From the NCBI RefSeq assembly GCF_046483665.1, contig NZ_JAWOCR010000046.1, positions 16,884-80,883 of the forward strand: 64,000 bases of DNA, in the 5' to 3' direction. The position numbers and the translations under genes were made by a program. Numbering within the stretch: position 1 is the first letter of the stretch; the number at the start of each line of letters is the position of its first letter. This DNA is from Thiohalophilus sp046483665 (GTDB taxonomy: Bacteria > Pseudomonadota > Gammaproteobacteria > UBA6429 > Thiohalophilaceae). The notes under the pieces were generated by a model, which worked only from the letters and a program-made list of their open reading frames with translations, made no database searches and was not told the DNA's origin. Shown piece after piece: positions 8,483 to 16,139 of the stretch.

Positions 8483-9323
8483 GCCATGCCTGTTGCGGTT
8501 GCGCCTGTTGTTGCAGGGCGCTGATGGTATCGACTTCGTCCAGCAACTCCTCGATCGGCGGCAGGTTGAAGTCCCGCTCCAGCATGGTTGGGATCACCCC
8601 GAAATGCTGATAGGTCTTTTTCAACAAATCCCAGACCGGGTCGATGACCGGGGCGCCGTGCGTGTCGACGATCAGATCCTCGGCTTCATTGTAGTGTCCG
8701 GCAACATGGATATAGCTGATACGCCCGGCAGGGAGCGCACGCAGGAATTGTTCGGCGTCATAGCGATGATTGACGCTGTTGACGTAAATATTATTCACAT
8801 CCAGCAGGAGCCGGCAGTCAGCTTCTTCGAGCACGGCATTGATGAAGTCGATTTCTTCCATCTGTCTGCCCGGTGCCGCGTAGTAGGAGACATTCTCCAC
8901 CGCAATGGGCTGCTCCAGAATATCCTGTACACGGCGGATACGTCCGGCGACATAATGCACGGCTTCCTCGGTAAACGGAATCGGCATCAGATCGTAAAGG
9001 TGTCCGTCGTCGCTACAGTAGCTCAGGTGTTCGGTGTAAATACGAATATTGTGTTGCTTGAGAAATCGCTTGAGACGCTGCAAAAAAGCTTCGTCCAGCG
9101 GTGCGGGGCTGCCCAGTGACAGGGACAGACCGTGCGTCACAAAGGGATAGCGTTCGGTAAATTCGCGTAACTTGCGGCCGTAACTGCCGCCGACGCCGAT
9201 CCAGTTCTCCGGGGCGATTTCCATGAAGTCGACCTGCGAAGGAAACGGGTCCGCGAGCGGGTCCATGATGGACCGCCGCAGACCCAGTCCGGCGCCATGA
9301 ACAGGATAGGTTGTCGAGTTCAT
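8466..9323 (-). CDS. bufB: DUF692 multinuclear iron-dependent oxidative enzyme (BufB/HvfB/MbnB family)
   Basis: This 285-residue TIM-barrel MNIO enzyme starts with GAGLGLRRS, usual for the family. Conserved metal-site segments are visible: FMEIAPENW, THGLSLSLGS, YTEHLSYC, AVENVSYY, LLDVNNIYVN, YIHVAGH and VDTHGAPV. Family members (MbnB, BufB, HvfB) bind two or three irons and use O2 to convert Cys residues of a precursor peptide to oxazolone/thioamide or thiooxazole groups. The precursor gene lies 18 bp upstream, with seven Cys in repeated motifs, and a DUF2063 partner follows. No DoxX-type BufD gene is adjacent. Confidence 0.93.
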   Translation of the reverse strand: MNSTTYPVHGAGLGLRRSIMDPLADPFPSQVDFMEIAPENWIGVGGSYGRKLREFTERYPFVTHGLSLSLGSPAPLDEAFLQRLKRFLKQHNIRIYTEHLSYCSDDGHLYDLMPIPFTEEAVHYVAGRIRRVQDILEQPIAVENVSYYAAPGRQMEEIDFINAVLEEADCRLLLDVNNIYVNSVNHRYDAEQFLRALPAGRISYIHVAGHYNEAEDLIVDTHGAPVIDPVWDLLKKTYQHFGVIPTMLERDFNLPPIEELLDEVDTISALQQQAQPQQAWHEQAN

Positions 9324-9341
9324 GTCAGTTCCTTGGGCCGC

Positions 9342-9719
9342 TTACTTGCTGCTGCCGCATTTACCTTCGCCGCACTTGCCTTCCTGCTTGGCCTTGTCGC
9401 CGCCGCATTTACCTTCCATGTTCTTCTTCATTTCCTTGTCGCCGCCGCATTTACCTTCGCCGCACTTGCCTTCCATGTCATTTTTCTTGCTATCGCGGCC
9501 TTCGCCACAACGACCTTCATTGTCGGACTTTTTATTGCCGCCGCATTTACCTTCCATATGGCTGTCGGCCAGCTGCATGTAGCCGCTGGACAGCTCGCTC
9601 ATGGCAAAGGGGTTGTTGCCGGCTTCGGCCGCCGTGGCGACGTTGCTGGCCGCCATGCTGGCAGCAAAGGCGGTGCCCAGGGCAAGTGTCAGAGTTTTCG
9701 ATGATTTACTGTTAGCCAT
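9342..9719 (-). CDS. bufA: Bufferin/HvfA-type RiPP precursor with seven EG[KR]CG motifs
   Basis: This is a 125-residue secreted precursor. An N-terminal signal peptide (about 1-31) ends near NVATAAEA and is followed by a short leader. The Lys/Gly/Glu-rich C-terminal core contains exactly seven Cys, each in EGKCG or EGRCG. Two of the motifs are doubled (EGKCGEGKCG), and Cys occurs nowhere else. The preferred start is ATG 9719, ten bases after GGAG; an upstream GTG-like or ATG start at 9728 would be too close to that site. The two downstream genes should modify the Cys residues to metal-binding heterocycles. Known relatives are periplasmic copper-binding bufferins and HvfA. The core-encoding DNA is itself an imperfect direct repeat. 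Confidence 0.92.
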   Translation of the reverse strand: MANSKSSKTLTLALGTAFAASMAASNVATAAEAGNNPFAMSELSSGYMQLADSHMEGKCGGNKKSDNEGRCGEGRDSKKNDMEGKCGEGKCGGDKEMKKNMEGKCGGDKAKQEGKCGEGKCGSSK

Positions 9720-9964
9720 AATCTGCATTCTCCATGTGTGTCGTTGTTGGTTAGTTATTTAGTCGTGGTATCGCGCTAAACCTTACAACAGAAATGATAT
9801 AAAAAAACCACGCCATTTCCGAAATGTGACCCTGTCGGAGCCCGATGGTTCCTGGCCCGGGCACCCTATATAAGTAATTGCTAATATTATCTTGCCGGGG
9901 CTTGCTCATCGGCAGCAGGAAATAACGCCCAGAACGTTTATTTTACCCTCGCCAGAGAAGTGAA

Positions 9965-10600
9965 TCATTCGGAAGTTTTGTGTTTGTACTCGCACAGATC
10001 TTCGATGACGCAGGCCCCGCAGCGCGGCTTGCGCGCCACGCAGGTGTAGCGGCCATGCAAAATGAGCCAGTGATGGGCGTCTTGTGTGTATTCTTCTGGT
10101 ACCAGCCTGAGCAGTTTTTTCTCCACCTCCAGCACGGTCTTGCCGGGGGCCAGGCCGGTGCGATTGGAGACCCGGAAGATGTGCGTGTCCACGGCAATGG
10201 TAGGGTGGCCGAAGGCGGTATTGAGAATCACGTTGGCGGTTTTGCGCCCGACCCCGGGTAACGCTTCCAGTGCCGTCCGGTCCTCGGGGACCTTGCCGCC
10301 GTGCTGCTCGACCAGGATCTGGCAGGTCTTGATGATGTTTCTGGCCTTGCTGTTGAACAGGCCGATGGTCTTGATGTGGTTTTTCAGGCCGGATTCCTCA
10401 AGCGCCAGGATCTTTTTCGGGCTGCGGGCCACCTTGAACAGTTCTTTGGTCGCCTTGTTAACGCCTTTGTCGGTGGCCTGTGCCGAGAGAATCACTGCGA
10501 TAAGTAGCTCAAAGGGCGTGCGATAGTTCAGTTCGGTGGTGGGATGCGGATTTTCTTTTTTCAGCCGCTTGAAAATCTCACGTCGTTTTTCGGGGTTCAT
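9965..10600 (-). CDS. nth: Endonuclease III
   Basis: This is a 211-residue DNA glycosylase/AP lyase for oxidised pyrimidines. The helix-hairpin-helix LPGVGRKTANVIL holds the catalytic lysine, and AVDTHIFRVSNR the catalytic aspartate. The C-terminal 4Fe-4S ligands appear in the pattern C-x6-C-x2-C-x5-C (CVARKPRC GACVIEDLC). I chose ATG 10600 because the protein then starts MNPEKRREIF, like its relatives. A longer in-frame extension upstream reads into an intergenic repeat. It follows rnfE, the same order as rsxE-nth in enterics, but is separated by 236 bp carrying an inverted repeat pair. Confidence 0.95.
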   Translation of the reverse strand: MNPEKRREIFKRLKKENPHPTTELNYRTPFELLIAVILSAQATDKGVNKATKELFKVARSPKKILALEESGLKNHIKTIGLFNSKARNIIKTCQILVEQHGGKVPEDRTALEALPGVGRKTANVILNTAFGHPTIAVDTHIFRVSNRTGLAPGKTVLEVEKKLLRLVPEEYTQDAHHWLILHGRYTCVARKPRCGACVIEDLCEYKHKTSE

Positions 10601-10630
10601 TGTTGTTCTTCTTGATTTAGATAAAAGATT

Positions 10631-10830
10631 AACGCAGAGGCGCAAAGGCGCAGAGTTACGCAGAGGAAGATTATTTATGGTTGTTGTCGCATATACTTCA
10701 TACACTCAGTAATAGGCATGTATATTCACGCGGATTATGCTTTCCTGCTCGAAGCGATTTACTATCCAAAATTTTTCAATCTTTGCGCCCTCTGCGCCCT
10801 CTGCGCCCTCTGCGCCTCTGCGTTGGGTTT
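10631..10830. repeat. Inverted pair of GCAGAG-family repeat arms between nth and rnfE
   Basis: One arm (10631-10668) has repeated CGCAGAGG/CGCAAAGG units. The opposite arm (10782-10830) reads CTCTGCGCC several times in 9- and 8-bp steps and ends TGCGTTGGGTTTTTT. About 113 bp of unrelated sequence lies between. The second arm abuts the rnfE stop codon. The same arms in the same order and spacing occur at 33437-33625, and a lone pair at 21409-21476. Confidence 0.85.
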
Positions 10831-10836
10831 TTTATC

Positions 10837-11529
10837 TCAGGTAGCCGCGCCGACGGGTTGTTCGGTGCCTATGGGGGCCTTGCTACGTTCTGCGCGGCGT
10901 TGATCGATCAGGTTTTTGACGGCGATTAGCAGTCCCAGGCCGATGAAGGCGCCGGGGGGCAGGATGGCCAGCAGGTAGCCGCGGTATTCCTCGAACAGAA
11001 CCAGGGTCATCCATTCGGCGCCCTGACCGAACATCAGTTCGGCCTGACGCAGCAGGGTACCGAAACCCAGTATTTCACGCATCGCGCCGAGGGTAACCAG
11101 CACGGCGGTGAAGCCCAGTCCCATGAACAGCCCGTCGGTGAAGGCCTGGGGGACCGGGTTCCTGGAGGCGAAACTTTCGGCACGCGCCAGGATCGAGCAG
11201 TTGGTGACGATCAACGGGATGAATATGCCCAGGATCTTGTAGAGTTCATGGAACCAGGCGTTCATGCTCAGTTCGATGACAGTGACCACCGAGGCGATGA
11301 TCAGAACGAACACCGGCACTCGGATCTCGGGGCGTACCCAGCGGCGGATCAGCGAGACAGTGGTATTCGACACGACGAGCGTCAAAATGGTGGCCAGGCC
11401 CAGCCCCAGGCCGTTGATCGTGGTATTGGTGACCGCGAGCAACGGACACAGGCCCAGTAACTGGACAAACGCCACGTTGTTGGTCCACAGGCCGTCGCGA
11501 ATCAGAGTGCCGTAGGAATTATTGGTCAT
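10837..11529 (-). CDS. rnfE: Electron transport complex subunit RnfE
   Basis: This is a 230-residue polytopic membrane protein of the RnfE/NqrD family. Its N-terminal LWTNNVAFVQLLGLCPLLAV segment is typical and about six membrane helices are expected. RnfE pairs with RnfA in the membrane core of the ion-translocating ferredoxin:NAD+ oxidoreductase, around a membrane [2Fe-2S] site. The conserved Cys in LGLCPLL and in the TNCSILARAESFA stretch are visible. The gene overlaps rnfG by 4 nt. The C-terminus ends in a short soluble tail rich in Ala and Pro directly before a repeat arm. Confidence 0.93.
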   Translation of the reverse strand: MTNNSYGTLIRDGLWTNNVAFVQLLGLCPLLAVTNTTINGLGLGLATILTLVVSNTTVSLIRRWVRPEIRVPVFVLIIASVVTVIELSMNAWFHELYKILGIFIPLIVTNCSILARAESFASRNPVPQAFTDGLFMGLGFTAVLVTLGAMREILGFGTLLRQAELMFGQGAEWMTLVLFEEYRGYLLAILPPGAFIGLGLLIAVKNLIDQRRAERSKAPIGTEQPVGAAT

Positions 11530-12179
11530 GTTGACTCGTCCGTCGTCGGGTTGTCGGTGGGGCGAAACAGTTGTTCGCGATGTTGCTGGTAATATTTAAG
11601 CGCGTTATGCACCGCTTTGACCACAGCGCGCGGAGTGACTGTCGCGCCGGTGAACTGGTCGAACTCGCCACTGTCTTTTTCGACCTTCCAGCCGGCGGGG
11701 TCGGGATTATCCAGGGATTTACCTTCGAAGCTGTGGATCCAGTCAGAGCGGTCTGCCTCGATTGCATCACCCAGTCCCGGCGTCTCGCGATGGTTGATGA
11801 CACGCACCCCGGCCAGTTCTCCATTATAACGAATGGCTACCAGCAGGTTAATGGGGCCGCCATACCCGTCCGGGGCTATGACATTCAAAATGGCCGTAAC
11901 CGGTTCCTCCTCCTTGCGGGCCCGATAGACGGTAACCGGTTTGGGAGTACCCAGCAACGCTTCATCGCGTACCTGGATGGTATCCCGGGTGAGTTTATTG
12001 TCATGCTTCTCCGGGGGAACCAGACTGTGCAGATTGCGCAACAGGGCGGCCTGTTCGTTGGCGGTAATGGTCGGTGCGGTCTGCTGATGAATCCAGGCGA
12101 CCAGTCCGGCACCAATCACGGCAAAGCTACCCAGCAGGATGGCGCTGATAGCCATGTGTTTAACCAGTGGCCGCGTCAC
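11526..12179 (-). CDS. rnfG: Electron transport complex subunit RnfG
   Basis: This 217-residue protein has one N-terminal membrane helix (about 10-30) and a periplasmic FMN-binding domain. The flavinylation motif (consensus S/T-G-A-T) is TGAT within DQFTGATVTPRAV; FMN is attached to its threonine by ApbE in this family. The gene overlaps rnfD upstream and rnfE downstream by 4 nt each. The length is normal for the family. Confidence 0.93.
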   Translation of the reverse strand: MTRPLVKHMAISAILLGSFAVIGAGLVAWIHQQTAPTITANEQAALLRNLHSLVPPEKHDNKLTRDTIQVRDEALLGTPKPVTVYRARKEEEPVTAILNVIAPDGYGGPINLLVAIRYNGELAGVRVINHRETPGLGDAIEADRSDWIHSFEGKSLDNPDPAGWKVEKDSGEFDQFTGATVTPRAVVKAVHNALKYYQQHREQLFRPTDNPTTDEST

Positions 12180-13207
12180 GGCTGTTCCTCGCCAAAGACG
12201 GGTGGCCGGGTGTAGTAATCAATCGTGGGAACTGCCATGTTCATCAGCAGCACGGCAAAGGCGACCGCATCGGGATAACCGCCCCAGGTGCGGATAATAT
12301 ACAGCAACAGACCGATCCCGATGCCATAGATGATTCGTCCCCGGTTAGTGGTCGCCGCCGAGACGGGATCGGTGGCGATGAAAAAGGCCCCGAGCATGGT
12401 TGCGCCACTGAACAGGTGAAACAGCGGCGAGGTAAAGGCGTCGGGATCGTTCAGGTGGAACAACCCGGAGACCAGAAACAGGGTCGCCAGCATGGCTACG
12501 GGGATATGCCAGCTGATGACGCGCATGTAAATCAACACCAGCCCACCCAGCATGAACAGTAGATTGATCCACTCCCAGCCGTGGCCGGAGAACATGCCGA
12601 ATAGTTCTGTACTGCCATTATGAATTTCGGTCAGGGTCAGGTTCTGTGACAACGCGGTTTTGATGGCATCCAGGGGAGTGGCGGCGGTCAGTCCATCGAG
12701 GGTTTGTCCGGCGGGCAGCTGTTCCAGAAAAGTGTAGTGCAACGCGTCGATCAACGTGATGTCATGCACTTCGGGCGTCAGCCACAGGGTCATCTCACGC
12801 GGGAAAGCAATCAGTAACATGGCATAGCCGACCATGGCCGGGTTGAAGGGGTTATAACCCAGCCCGCCATATAAATGTTTGGCGATGATCAGGGCAAAGC
12901 CGGCCCCCAGAACGGGCAACCACCAGGGCGCCAGCGAGGGCAGGGCCACACCCAGCAGGATTCCGGTCACTACTGCGCTGCCATCCATCAAAAAGGGTCG
13001 GATGGGCCGTTTGCGCAGATGCAGCATCAGCGCCTCGGCGGCCAGCGCCGTGCCGACCGCCAGCGTGATATTGATGATGACGCCCGGACCGAAAAAGTGC
13101 ATATAAGCCAGTGCGCCGGGAATCAATGCGTAGATCACCGCCAGCATCATCCGGTTGACCCGGTTACCGCTTTGCAGGTGGGGTGAGCTATGTAACGACA
13201 GGTTCAT
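12176..13207 (-). CDS. rnfD: Electron transport complex subunit RnfD
   Basis: This 343-residue integral membrane subunit of the RnfD/NqrB family has many hydrophobic segments. The FMN attachment motif SGAT sits in HLFSGATMLGAFFIATDPV. NPAMVGYAML and GRIIYGIGIG are typical flanking motifs. It forms part of the electron path and the ion channel of Rnf. The start ATG overlaps the stop of rnfC by 4 nt. No unusual feature is seen. Confidence 0.94.
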   Translation of the reverse strand: MNLSLHSSPHLQSGNRVNRMMLAVIYALIPGALAYMHFFGPGVIINITLAVGTALAAEALMLHLRKRPIRPFLMDGSAVVTGILLGVALPSLAPWWLPVLGAGFALIIAKHLYGGLGYNPFNPAMVGYAMLLIAFPREMTLWLTPEVHDITLIDALHYTFLEQLPAGQTLDGLTAATPLDAIKTALSQNLTLTEIHNGSTELFGMFSGHGWEWINLLFMLGGLVLIYMRVISWHIPVAMLATLFLVSGLFHLNDPDAFTSPLFHLFSGATMLGAFFIATDPVSAATTNRGRIIYGIGIGLLLYIIRTWGGYPDAVAFAVLLMNMAVPTIDYYTRPPVFGEEQP

Positions 13208-14799
13208 GATTCTTCCTTGTCACTGTTGCTGGCGCTTGCCTCGGCCGCGGAATCGTCCGCTGCCGCAGGCTCCGCACGGCGTGCCCTGGATCGGGCCTTG
13301 GCTGCTTCAATGGTCGCTTTTTTGTTATCGTCGCTGTCGTTTTTGTCACCCTGGTTTTTTTTGAGCATTTCCTTTTTACGCTGTTTACGCTCCTCGTCTT
13401 CGCGCTTTTTGCTTTCCAGACGTTCCAGACGAAACTCGTGCCGTTCGCGGGCCAGATCCGCCTTGCGTTTTTCCCGTTCCTGGGCCCAGATTTCCGTCTT
13501 GGCAAAGCGGTAGTACTGGACCAGCGGAATGTGGCTGGGACAAACATAGGCGCAACAGCCACACTCGATACAGTCGAACAGATTGAAATCCTGGACCCGA
13601 TCGAAATTTTTCGCTCGCGCATACCAGTAAAGCTGTTGCGGCAGCAATTGTGCCGGGCAGACGCGCGCGCATTCCCCGCAACGGATACAGGGCATGGGGA
13701 TATGTTGTTCTGCGGCGCGCGGCCAGGAAAGAATACAGTTGGTCGTTTTGATAACCGGAACATCGGGGGTGGCCACGTTGAAGCCCATTAACGGCCCGCC
13801 CATGATCAGCTCATGATCCCGATCGTCGCGCCAGCCACACTGTTCGAGCAGGGCAGAGAAAGGCGTGCCGACCAGAACATCCAGATTGGAGGGCTGGCCG
13901 ATCGCCTCACCGGTGACGGTGACATAACGGGAGATCAGCGGTTTGCCATGATGGATGGCATCCGCCACAGCGGCTGCGGTGCCAACATTGTGACAGACCA
14001 TATGGATATCCAGCGGCAGGCCGTGGCTGGGTACCTCCTTGCCGGTGAGCACCTTGATCAGCTGTTTTTCCCCTCCGGTGGGATAAATGGTCGGGACCTG
14101 CACCAGTTCGATAAATGTTTTTTCCTCGTCACTGAGTGCTTCGCGCAGGCTCTCATAGGCCCGGGGCTGGTTTTTCTCCAGAGCGATGACGCAGTGCCTG
14201 GCCTGTACCGCATGGCGCATGATTAACAGACCATCGATAATGCGTCTCGGTTGTTCCTGCATCAGAAGGGCGTCGCAGGTGATATAGGGTTCACATTCGG
14301 CGCCATTGAGGATCAGCGTATCGATGATATTGCCGGGGCCGGCATTGAGTTTAATAAAGGCAGGAAAGCCGGCGCCCCCCATACCAACAATACCGGCCTC
14401 GCGAATGACATTACGCAGGGCGCTGGGTTCCAGCCCGGCATAATCGGGTGGGGGTGTTAGTTCGACCCACTCATCCTCGCCATCGCTGTCGATCACGATA
14501 CACGGTGCCAGCAAGCCCGAGGGATGAGGGATCGGATGATCCTCGATGGCCCGGATCGTACCGGAGGTTGGCGCATGCACCGGAACGCTTACGTATTCGG
14601 TGGCGTAGGCCAGACGCTGTCCTTTCAGGACCCGCTGACCGACTTCGACTTCCGGTTCGGCCGGCTCACCAATGTGTTGCTGCAAGGGAACAATTAATTG
14701 GGGCGGAATGCTGGCGGTATGCACCGGCTCCTGCATGGATTCGGCCTTGTGCCCCGGCAAGCGCAGGCCGCCATGAAAGTGCCATAGCCGACGTTTCAT
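13204..14799 (-). CDS. rnfC: Electron transport complex subunit RnfC
   Basis: This 531-residue peripheral subunit contains the NADH/FMN site and two 4Fe-4S clusters. The region after GGAGFPAFIKL is the Rossmann-like NAD/FMN part. The cluster motifs are CIRCGECARVCP and CIECGCCAYVCP. The C-terminal ~100 residues are a charged Lys/Glu/Arg- and Ala-rich tail, a length-variable region in the family. I chose ATG 14799 (MKRRLWHFHGG) because it overlaps the rnfB stop as ATGA; a longer in-frame extension of 33 codons would run deep into rnfB. Confidence 0.95.
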   Translation of the reverse strand: MKRRLWHFHGGLRLPGHKAESMQEPVHTASIPPQLIVPLQQHIGEPAEPEVEVGQRVLKGQRLAYATEYVSVPVHAPTSGTIRAIEDHPIPHPSGLLAPCIVIDSDGEDEWVELTPPPDYAGLEPSALRNVIREAGIVGMGGAGFPAFIKLNAGPGNIIDTLILNGAECEPYITCDALLMQEQPRRIIDGLLIMRHAVQARHCVIALEKNQPRAYESLREALSDEEKTFIELVQVPTIYPTGGEKQLIKVLTGKEVPSHGLPLDIHMVCHNVGTAAAVADAIHHGKPLISRYVTVTGEAIGQPSNLDVLVGTPFSALLEQCGWRDDRDHELIMGGPLMGFNVATPDVPVIKTTNCILSWPRAAEQHIPMPCIRCGECARVCPAQLLPQQLYWYARAKNFDRVQDFNLFDCIECGCCAYVCPSHIPLVQYYRFAKTEIWAQEREKRKADLARERHEFRLERLESKKREDEERKQRKKEMLKKNQGDKNDSDDNKKATIEAAKARSRARRAEPAAADDSAAEASASNSDKEES

Positions 14800-15365
14800 A
14801 TTGCGCTGGCCTCGTGTGGCGATTTTTCCAGCGGTAGCGCGGGGGCTGGCCATTTCCAGGTCTGCGGAGTCTCCTCCACCGGTTTGATATGAATGCAATC
14901 CACCGGGCAGGGTTCGATGCAGAGATCACACCCTGTGCACTCGGATTCGATCACTGTGTGCATCTGCTTGGCGGCACCGACGATGGCATCCACCGGGCAG
15001 GCCTGAATACACAGAGTACAGCCGATACATTCATTCTCATCGATATAGACGACGGTTTTCCCACCGTGTTCGCCATGTTCCTCATTTAATGGTTTGGGAT
15101 CGACGCCCAGCAAATCGGCCAGTTGCTGAATCACTGCCTCGCCGCCGGGCGGGCACTGATTAATATCGGCTTCGCCCTTGGCAATCGCTTCTGCGTAGGG
15201 CCGGCAACCGGCATAGGTACACTGGCCGCACTGGGTCTGCGGTAAAATGGCATCGATCTGATCCACCACCGGATCGCCTTCCACCTTGAAGCGCACCGAG
15301 GCAAAGCCCAGTAACAGGCCGAAGAGCACTGCCAGGACTGCGAGAACGAGAATAGCTTCAAACAT
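14796..15365 (-). CDS. rnfB: Electron transport complex subunit RnfB
   Basis: This 189-residue ferredoxin-like subunit starts with one membrane helix (about 5-25). The 4Fe-4S module PQTQCGQCTYAGC plus a distal Cys follows. Two further 4Fe-4S motifs are CIGCTLCIQACP and CTGCDLCIEPCP, each followed by VDAI/VDCI. RnfB takes electrons from reduced ferredoxin or passes them to it. It lies 7 bp after rnfA and overlaps rnfC by 4 nt. Confidence 0.95.
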   Translation of the reverse strand: MFEAILVLAVLAVLFGLLLGFASVRFKVEGDPVVDQIDAILPQTQCGQCTYAGCRPYAEAIAKGEADINQCPPGGEAVIQQLADLLGVDPKPLNEEHGEHGGKTVVYIDENECIGCTLCIQACPVDAIVGAAKQMHTVIESECTGCDLCIEPCPVDCIHIKPVEETPQTWKWPAPALPLEKSPHEASAI

Positions 15366-15372
15366 GAGTGCC

Positions 15373-15951
15373 CTATCCCCTGACCAGCCCGGAAAAACCC
15401 ATAAAGGCCATCGACATCAGTCCGGCAGTAATCAGTGCAATAGAAGGGCCACGAAAAATCGCCGGTACATCGGCCACGGCCAGTCGTTCACGCATGGCGG
15501 CGAACAGGATCAATACCAGCGAGAAACCGAGCGCGGCGCCAAAACCGTACAGAGCCGATTCGATGAACCCGTGCTCGGTCTGTACATTGAGCAGGGCCAC
15601 GCCCAGCACGGCACAGTTGGTCGTGATCAGCGGCAAGAAGATCCCCAGCACCTGATAGAGCAGCGGACTGGTCTTGTGCACCAGCATCTCGGTGAACTGC
15701 ACCACCACTGCGATCACCAGGATAAAGGAGATCGTCCGCAGGTATTCCAGCCCGAAAGGCGTGAGCAGATATTCATTGACCAGATAGCTGGAGATAGACG
15801 AGAGCGTCAGCACAAAGGTGGTGGCCAGCGCCATACCCGTGGCGGTCTCCAGCTTGCGCGAGACCCCCATGAACGGACACAACCCGAGAAACTTCACCAG
15901 GACGAAGTTGTTCACCAGAACCGTGCTGACAAGTATGAGGGCGTATTCCAT
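15373..15951 (-). CDS. rnfA: Electron transport complex subunit RnfA
   Basis: This is a 192-residue hydrophobic subunit of the RnfA/NqrE family, with about six membrane helices. It begins MEYALILVSTVLVNNFVLV, and LGLCPFMGVSR carries a conserved Cys; TTNCAVLGVAL carries the second. With RnfE it forms the inverted-pair membrane core. It is the first gene of rnfABCDGE. The upstream 188 bp hold a GACGAGG inverted repeat pair and a candidate FNR-type site. Confidence 0.95.
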   Translation of the reverse strand: MEYALILVSTVLVNNFVLVKFLGLCPFMGVSRKLETATGMALATTFVLTLSSISSYLVNEYLLTPFGLEYLRTISFILVIAVVVQFTEMLVHKTSPLLYQVLGIFLPLITTNCAVLGVALLNVQTEHGFIESALYGFGAALGFSLVLILFAAMRERLAVADVPAIFRGPSIALITAGLMSMAFMGFSGLVRG

Positions 15952-15962
15952 ATCAAATCACA

Positions 15963-16138
15963 GTGACGAGGGCCGAGGGACGAGGGACGAGGTTACAGCG
16001 TACTCCGTCAGGCCGATAAATTTAAGCATAGCGTGCTTCCACCCGGTTTGAGGTCGATCAAAGTCCCTATAAGTTATGTCAATGCTTTGATGAGGAACAG
16101 ATGGATTCCTCGTCCCTCGTAACTCGTCCCTCGGCCCT
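15963..16138. repeat. Inverted pair of 7-bp GACGAGG repeats between metG and rnfA
   Basis: Left arm 15963-15992 reads as heptads GTGACGA, GGGCCGA, GGGACGA, GGGACGA. Right arm 16108-16138 is the inverted form (CCTCGTC, CCTCGTA, ACTCGTC, CCTCGGC). The arms are ~115 bp apart, and the right arm ends 1 bp before the metG stop. The same family recurs at 19482-19622 and 43184-43494. Confidence 0.85.
16019..16061 (-). promoter_or_regulatory. Candidate FNR/ANR-type site and -10 upstream of rnfA
   Basis: On the minus strand TTGAT-CGAC-CTCAA (16061-16048) matches 9 of 10 positions of the FNR consensus TTGAT-N4-ATCAA and lies in a longer TTTGA/TCAAA palindrome. TAAATT (16024-16019, 4/6 to TATAAT) would put the site centre near -42, as at class II FNR promoters. 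This is a pattern match only. Confidence 0.4.
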
Positions 16139-16139
16139 G

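Noticed and set aside
9297..9704. Ala/Phe/Leu-rich frames on the plus strand across bufA
   Set aside because: They are produced by the complementary strand of the bufA repeat units and have no start signal.
9879..9892. Fur-like TGCTAATATTATCT upstream of bufA
   Set aside because: The half-sites lack the central base of the 7-1-7 pattern, and no promoter can be placed around the site.
12345..12572. Short minus-strand frame inside rnfD
   Set aside because: It is out of frame within a conserved membrane subunit and has no supporting signal.
13385..13763. Arg/Lys-rich frames inside the rnfC tail on either strand
   Set aside because: The RnfC frame continues through this low-complexity tail to a stop that overlaps rnfD, so these are shadows.
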